Assembly: GCF_039545795.1 (NCBI RefSeq)
Contig: NZ_CP154260.1
Span: 6,639,001 to 6,703,000 of the forward strand
DNA length: 64,000 nt
Direction: 5' to 3'
Source of the DNA: Chitinophaga niabensis
Lineage (GTDB): Bacteria > Bacteroidota > Bacteroidia > Chitinophagales > Chitinophagaceae
Shown here one piece after another: positions 60,711-64,000 of the stretch. Within the stretch, counting starts at the first letter, position 1, and each line of letters begins with the position of its first letter. The notes under the pieces were generated by a model. It was not told the origin of the DNA and searched no databases. It saw nothing but the letters and a program-made list of their open reading frames with translations. Both the position numbers and the translations under genes were made by a program.

Positions 60711-63575
60711 TTATTTTGTGAGCAAACCTTCCACGGTGATGGCTGCATAGTACAATGCACCAATGTTTGGCCCGGCTGCATATTGAATGTACCTGTTATT
60801 GAGGAGGTTAGATCCGCCCAGTTTGACAGTTGATTTAAGTTTGGGAAAGCGGTAATTCACCTGTGCATCCACTGTACTGTATGCCGGTACATCTCCATTT
60901 GCCAGGGGGCTTTCCCAATAGAAGGTATTTTGCCATCTCCATACCACATTGAAACCGAAGTTTTTGAGCAACTCGCGGTTGCCGATGGAAATGTTGGATA
61001 CCCAATCGGGGGTATTAAAGCCGGTAGCGAATACGTCTTTTTGTTTATTCTCTACAATGGCGTTATAATTCAGGTTACCTGCCACTGTCCATTTTTTATA
61101 GAAGTTATAGGTTAGACCAAGGGAGGCGCCATAGTTATCATATGTTTGTTTGGCGTTGGTATATACGCGATAGCGGGTTTGTTTGGTACGGTTTGCTGCC
61201 AGCATATCCATCACTGCTTCATCAGATCCTACCCTTCCGGTAGAGGGCACTGCTACTTCCACCTGGCCCAGGAAACCATCATAGCGGTTGTAGTATGCAT
61301 CCGCATCTACCACAATTTTGTGGCCGAGCAATACACTACGGTAGCCTACTTCAAAGGAGTTGATCCTTTCAGGGCGGGTAGGGGAGAGATTGGTAACTTC
61401 CAGTAACGCTTTGTTTTTGATGGCTGCATTATTAGCAGTTAAACCATCTGCCACATCTTTATTCACCGCATTGTTGAAGGTATTGATGGAGGCGAGGGTG
61501 TAGGAATTTTCCAGGTAACCCAGGCCTTCATTGATATAAGCAAGACCGCCCACCCTTCTAACGTTTCCGTTATTTACGAAAGACAATGCTTCAAACAATG
61601 CAGGGAAGCGGAAACCATTCTGCCAGGATGCACGGAAATTATATTTCTCTGCAGCGGTATATACCACAGCGATCCTTGGATTGATCTTGGGATCGAACTC
61701 CGTATTATGATCCAGGCGGATGGATCCCACCAGCTTCAGTTTTTCATTAAAGAAGGTTTTGCTGACCTGTGCAAAGCCGCCATATTTTTTATAGTATACA
61801 TTTTTGCCACCTGGTTCTGTACGTTTATCCGGTGGTTTGCTGAAATCCACGAAGTTGTTACCATCAGGAATTACTTCATAGATGCGGCCATCCAAACCTA
61901 CGAGCAGGTTGAAGATGTTCACTCTCTTGCTGAGGTCCCATTGTGCATCCACATGATATACGCGGCTATGCTGATCCAGCCAGGCGCCGCCGGTTGCAGG
62001 AGCTCCTGCTACAGCACTTGCGTGGTCCCAGTTATTGATGCCGATGATAGTGTTTTTCAGCGCATTGAATTCAGGGGTGCCGGGTTGTACCCTTCCCTGA
62101 TCTGCTACACCACGGGCGAGGCGCATAGCTTCTGCGAGTTCTGTTCCTGCATTGATCTCTGTTTGCAGTTTAGCCCTGAAAGCATCTCTCCAGGCATTGT
62201 TGGATTTATTGGTGAGATCAAGATTATCCGTGAGTGGTTTCAGGTTATAAGAGTTGCCTGTATTTTCAAGGGAGATATATCCACGGATGAAATAATCAGC
62301 GCCTTTTAATTCCAGTTTGTGATTCTGTACTACCACATCGTTCAGCTGGATCTTGTTACCGCGTTGGAAAAGGCCATCCATCTGGCCACGGCGGTAAGTG
62401 TAGGAGAGTTCTGCTTTAGAACCTAATCTCCAATATAAGCCCGCATCAAATTTGATGTTTTCAACGATGGGGTTTGCGAGATCTTTTTCCCAGTAACCGG
62501 TACGGCGTACATTGAAGGTTTCTGTTTTGCCATTCAGTTGTACAGCTACAGAAACGTTGTTGTTATTTTCATCGCCATATTTATTCCATGCATCGTATGC
62601 AGGATTATTAGCGGCACCATTCAATGCAGGGAAGCGGGAGTTGGCTGCAGCATTCTGGTCTGTTGCTGTACTGGCACGCCAGTCAGTTCCGCGGAGGTAA
62701 CTTACATTCACTTTGAATGCAAAGCGATCGCGGAAAGATTGTGCATAACGGATAGCCGTTTCAGTTAGTACACTGGGATCTGCATCAATACCATCCACAT
62801 GGTTCACACCTATTTTCTGATATACGCTGAGGCCTTTATAGAGGAAAGGACTTTTAGTCTGAAGGTTGGCCATACCATTGATGGCGTTCATACCATACAA
62901 AGCAGAAGCTGCGCCGGGTGTAATTTCCACGCTGGCAATATCCAGTTCTGTGGGCCCGATGGCATTACCTAATGGAACGCCTAAAGTAGCAGCCTGCATA
63001 TCCACACCATCTACCAGTTGCATGAACCGGAAGTTGTTGGGGATGTTGAAACCACGTGTATTGGGTACTTTGAAGGTGAGGCTGGAAGTGGTCATCTGCA
63101 CACCTTTCACATTTTCCAATGCATCATAGAAGCTGGGAGCGGGTGATTCTTTGATGGTGCGGATGTCCAGTTTCTCAATGGCTACTGGTGATCTGAGTGC
63201 CTGTTCTTCCACGCGGGAAGCGGTTACTACCACCTCTTTACCAAGAAGGGTTTGTGTAGCCAGGGAGATATCTAAACGGGAAGTGGTGTTTTTGACTTCA
63301 AACTCCTGGGAAGAGAAACCCAGGCTGGAGAACACCAGGGTGAATGGGAATTTCAGCCTGGTTTTAAGGGTGAAAACACCCTTACTGTCTGTTGTGGTGC
63401 CGGAAATGGTGCCTTTGATCTGGATGCTTACACCAGGAAGGGTTTCTCCGGTATTCTGGTCTTTTACCTGGCCGGTGATCTGTACGATGCTGCTTTCCTG
63501 CGCAAAAGCTGCTGCAGTGAAGAGTAAGAGGGATAATAGTAAGGTAGATCTAAGGGTATAACTACTCATTTTCAT
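60711..63575 (-). CDS. TonB-dependent receptor with carboxypeptidase-like N-terminal domain
   Basis: The 954-residue protein has a Sec signal (STLLLSLLLFTAAAFAQ), a carboxypeptidase-regulatory-like domain (about 30-115, ITGQVKDQNTGETLPGVSIQIKG), a plug (about 125-240, SRVEEQALRSPVAIEKLD ... VEITPGAASALYGMNAINGMANL) and a barrel. There is no STN domain and no SusD, sigma or FecR neighbour, so it is a lone receptor and not a SusC type. Substrate unknown; siderophore-, vitamin- or nickel-type ligands are possible. Confidence 0.94.
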   Translation of the reverse strand: MKMSSYTLRSTLLLSLLLFTAAAFAQESSIVQITGQVKDQNTGETLPGVSIQIKGTISGTTTDSKGVFTLKTRLKFPFTLVFSSLGFSSQEFEVKNTTSRLDISLATQTLLGKEVVVTASRVEEQALRSPVAIEKLDIRTIKESPAPSFYDALENVKGVQMTTSSLTFKVPNTRGFNIPNNFRFMQLVDGVDMQAATLGVPLGNAIGPTELDIASVEITPGAASALYGMNAINGMANLQTKSPFLYKGLSVYQKIGVNHVDGIDADPSVLTETAIRYAQSFRDRFAFKVNVSYLRGTDWRASTATDQNAAANSRFPALNGAANNPAYDAWNKYGDENNNNVSVAVQLNGKTETFNVRRTGYWEKDLANPIVENIKFDAGLYWRLGSKAELSYTYRRGQMDGLFQRGNKIQLNDVVVQNHKLELKGADYFIRGYISLENTGNSYNLKPLTDNLDLTNKSNNAWRDAFRAKLQTEINAGTELAEAMRLARGVADQGRVQPGTPEFNALKNTIIGINNWDHASAVAGAPATGGAWLDQHSRVYHVDAQWDLSKRVNIFNLLVGLDGRIYEVIPDGNNFVDFSKPPDKRTEPGGKNVYYKKYGGFAQVSKTFFNEKLKLVGSIRLDHNTEFDPKINPRIAVVYTAAEKYNFRASWQNGFRFPALFEALSFVNNGNVRRVGGLAYINEGLGYLENSYTLASINTFNNAVNKDVADGLTANNAAIKNKALLEVTNLSPTRPERINSFEVGYRSVLLGHKIVVDADAYYNRYDGFLGQVEVAVPSTGRVGSDEAVMDMLAANRTKQTRYRVYTNAKQTYDNYGASLGLTYNFYKKWTVAGNLNYNAIVENKQKDVFATGFNTPDWVSNISIGNRELLKNFGFNVVWRWQNTFYWESPLANGDVPAYSTVDAQVNYRFPKLKSTVKLGGSNLLNNRYIQYAAGPNIGALYYAAITVEGLLTK

Positions 63576-64000
63576 GAAACTTATATTGATGATATTATAT
63601 ACAATAATACTATTAGTCTATAGAATTAGTGGACAAATGTAAAATGAGAATACGAAATTTGCAAGTTTTTCTATACAAGATGTTAAAACGTAGATTGGTG
63701 GCTTGTTTTGCGGTGCGGGATTTTAGCAGCGGAGGTGCTTGATAAGCTGAATAGCGAGTTAAAGATGCAGGGAGTGACACAACGGCGGCTGAAGAAAGAA
63801 CAAATGACGGCTACCAAATGATCCTTTCAAAAATCAGGGGCGGAAAACCGTCAGCAGAAACAGGCAGTGTAAAAGGGGAACTGTTGCTAAATAAGGAAAT
63901 GAAAGCCTTTGATAAGAAATACCCGATACCACAAAAAAAGGCGCTCGTTAAAGCGCCTCTCTGTATAATTACATTACCTGTTGCCGATCGTCTACTACGG
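63576..64000. other. Right-edge intergenic stretch with a minus-strand terminator and possible gene tails
   Basis: A hairpin AGGCGCT-loop-AGCGCCT at 63939-63958 is followed on the minus strand by T7 (63939-63933), so a minus-strand gene probably ends just to its right. The minus frame VVDDRQQVM with stop TAA at about 63971-63973 could be that gene's end. On the plus strand a short frame ending ...KLNSELKMQGVTQRRLKKEQMTATK overlaps, by ATGA at 63818-63821, a frame open to the edge; I regard both as doubtful remnants. Confidence 0.35.

Noticed and set aside
61707..62309. 200-residue plus-strand frame inside the TonB receptor
   Set aside because: It lies completely antisense to a clear TonB-dependent receptor, has no motif and is His/Cys/Phe-rich in the manner of a shadow frame.

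Overview
The window looks like a chromosome segment of a Bacteroidota bacterium, most likely Chitinophagaceae and Chitinophaga-like. The evidence is three SusC/SusD-type loci in the first 29 kb, two of them headed by an ECF sigma factor and a FecR anti-sigma gene; abundant TlpA-like thioredoxin-fold proteins; SPII lipoprotein signals with Cys-Lys/Asn after the cysteine; Bacteroidota-type promoters (TTTG / TAnnTTTG); and the absence of strong Shine-Dalgarno sites. The genus is inference; the phylum is well supported.

Layout. 1-3796: tail of a SusD gene, a lipoprotein that looks like a dead metzincin protease, and two TlpA-like disulfide oxidoreductases. 3851-5278: AAA ATPase of the DUF234 type on the other strand. 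5422-17945: sigma/FecR/SusC/SusD operon that continues into an M16 zinc protease and an outer-membrane beta-barrel protein. 18252-21586: small orphan genes plus a divergent MFS exporter/TetR pair with two matching operators. 21950-31448: second sigma/FecR/SusC/SusD locus ending in a TlpA-like/PPP-phosphatase fusion. 31598-34326: four paralogous small secreted-type, Ser/Thr-rich peptides (two frameshifted), interrupted by a phosphatase homologue that has lost its metal ligands. 34435-38340 (minus): a lipoprotein that repeats the fusion protein's N-terminal domain, a kinase-LanC protein resembling a class III/IV lanthipeptide synthetase without its lyase domain, and two small HTH proteins. 38567-41902: AraC, NTF2-like and Crp/Fnr genes, a small monooxygenase-like gene and a dead Crp/Fnr copy. 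41948-46989: a retron (ncRNA with 16-bp a1/a2 repeats, RT, and three accessory genes including receiver-like proteins), lying against the 3' end of a tRNA-Ser. 47301-63575: housekeeping and metabolic genes (asparaginase, TatD, GltX, GlnS, B12-binding protein, enoyl-CoA hydratase, fumarase, TauE permease) and a TonB receptor.

How it may work together. The centre of interest is 28.9-38.0 kb. A cytosolic kinase-cyclase, a family of Ser/Thr/Cys-containing leader-type peptides, an exported phosphatase fusion and a SusC/SusD pair sit together, which suggests a peptide modification/phosphorylation system not matching any lanthipeptide class I know. A 680-bp, nearly identical inverted repeat flanks the peptide genes and could flip the whole segment, swapping the phosphatase domain between two differently controlled and differently anchored N-termini. 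The second candidate system is the retron, whose accessory genes (receiver domain, receiver-like protein, possible GHKL-like protein) do not match a retron type I can name. All functional statements come from reading motifs; no database search was run.
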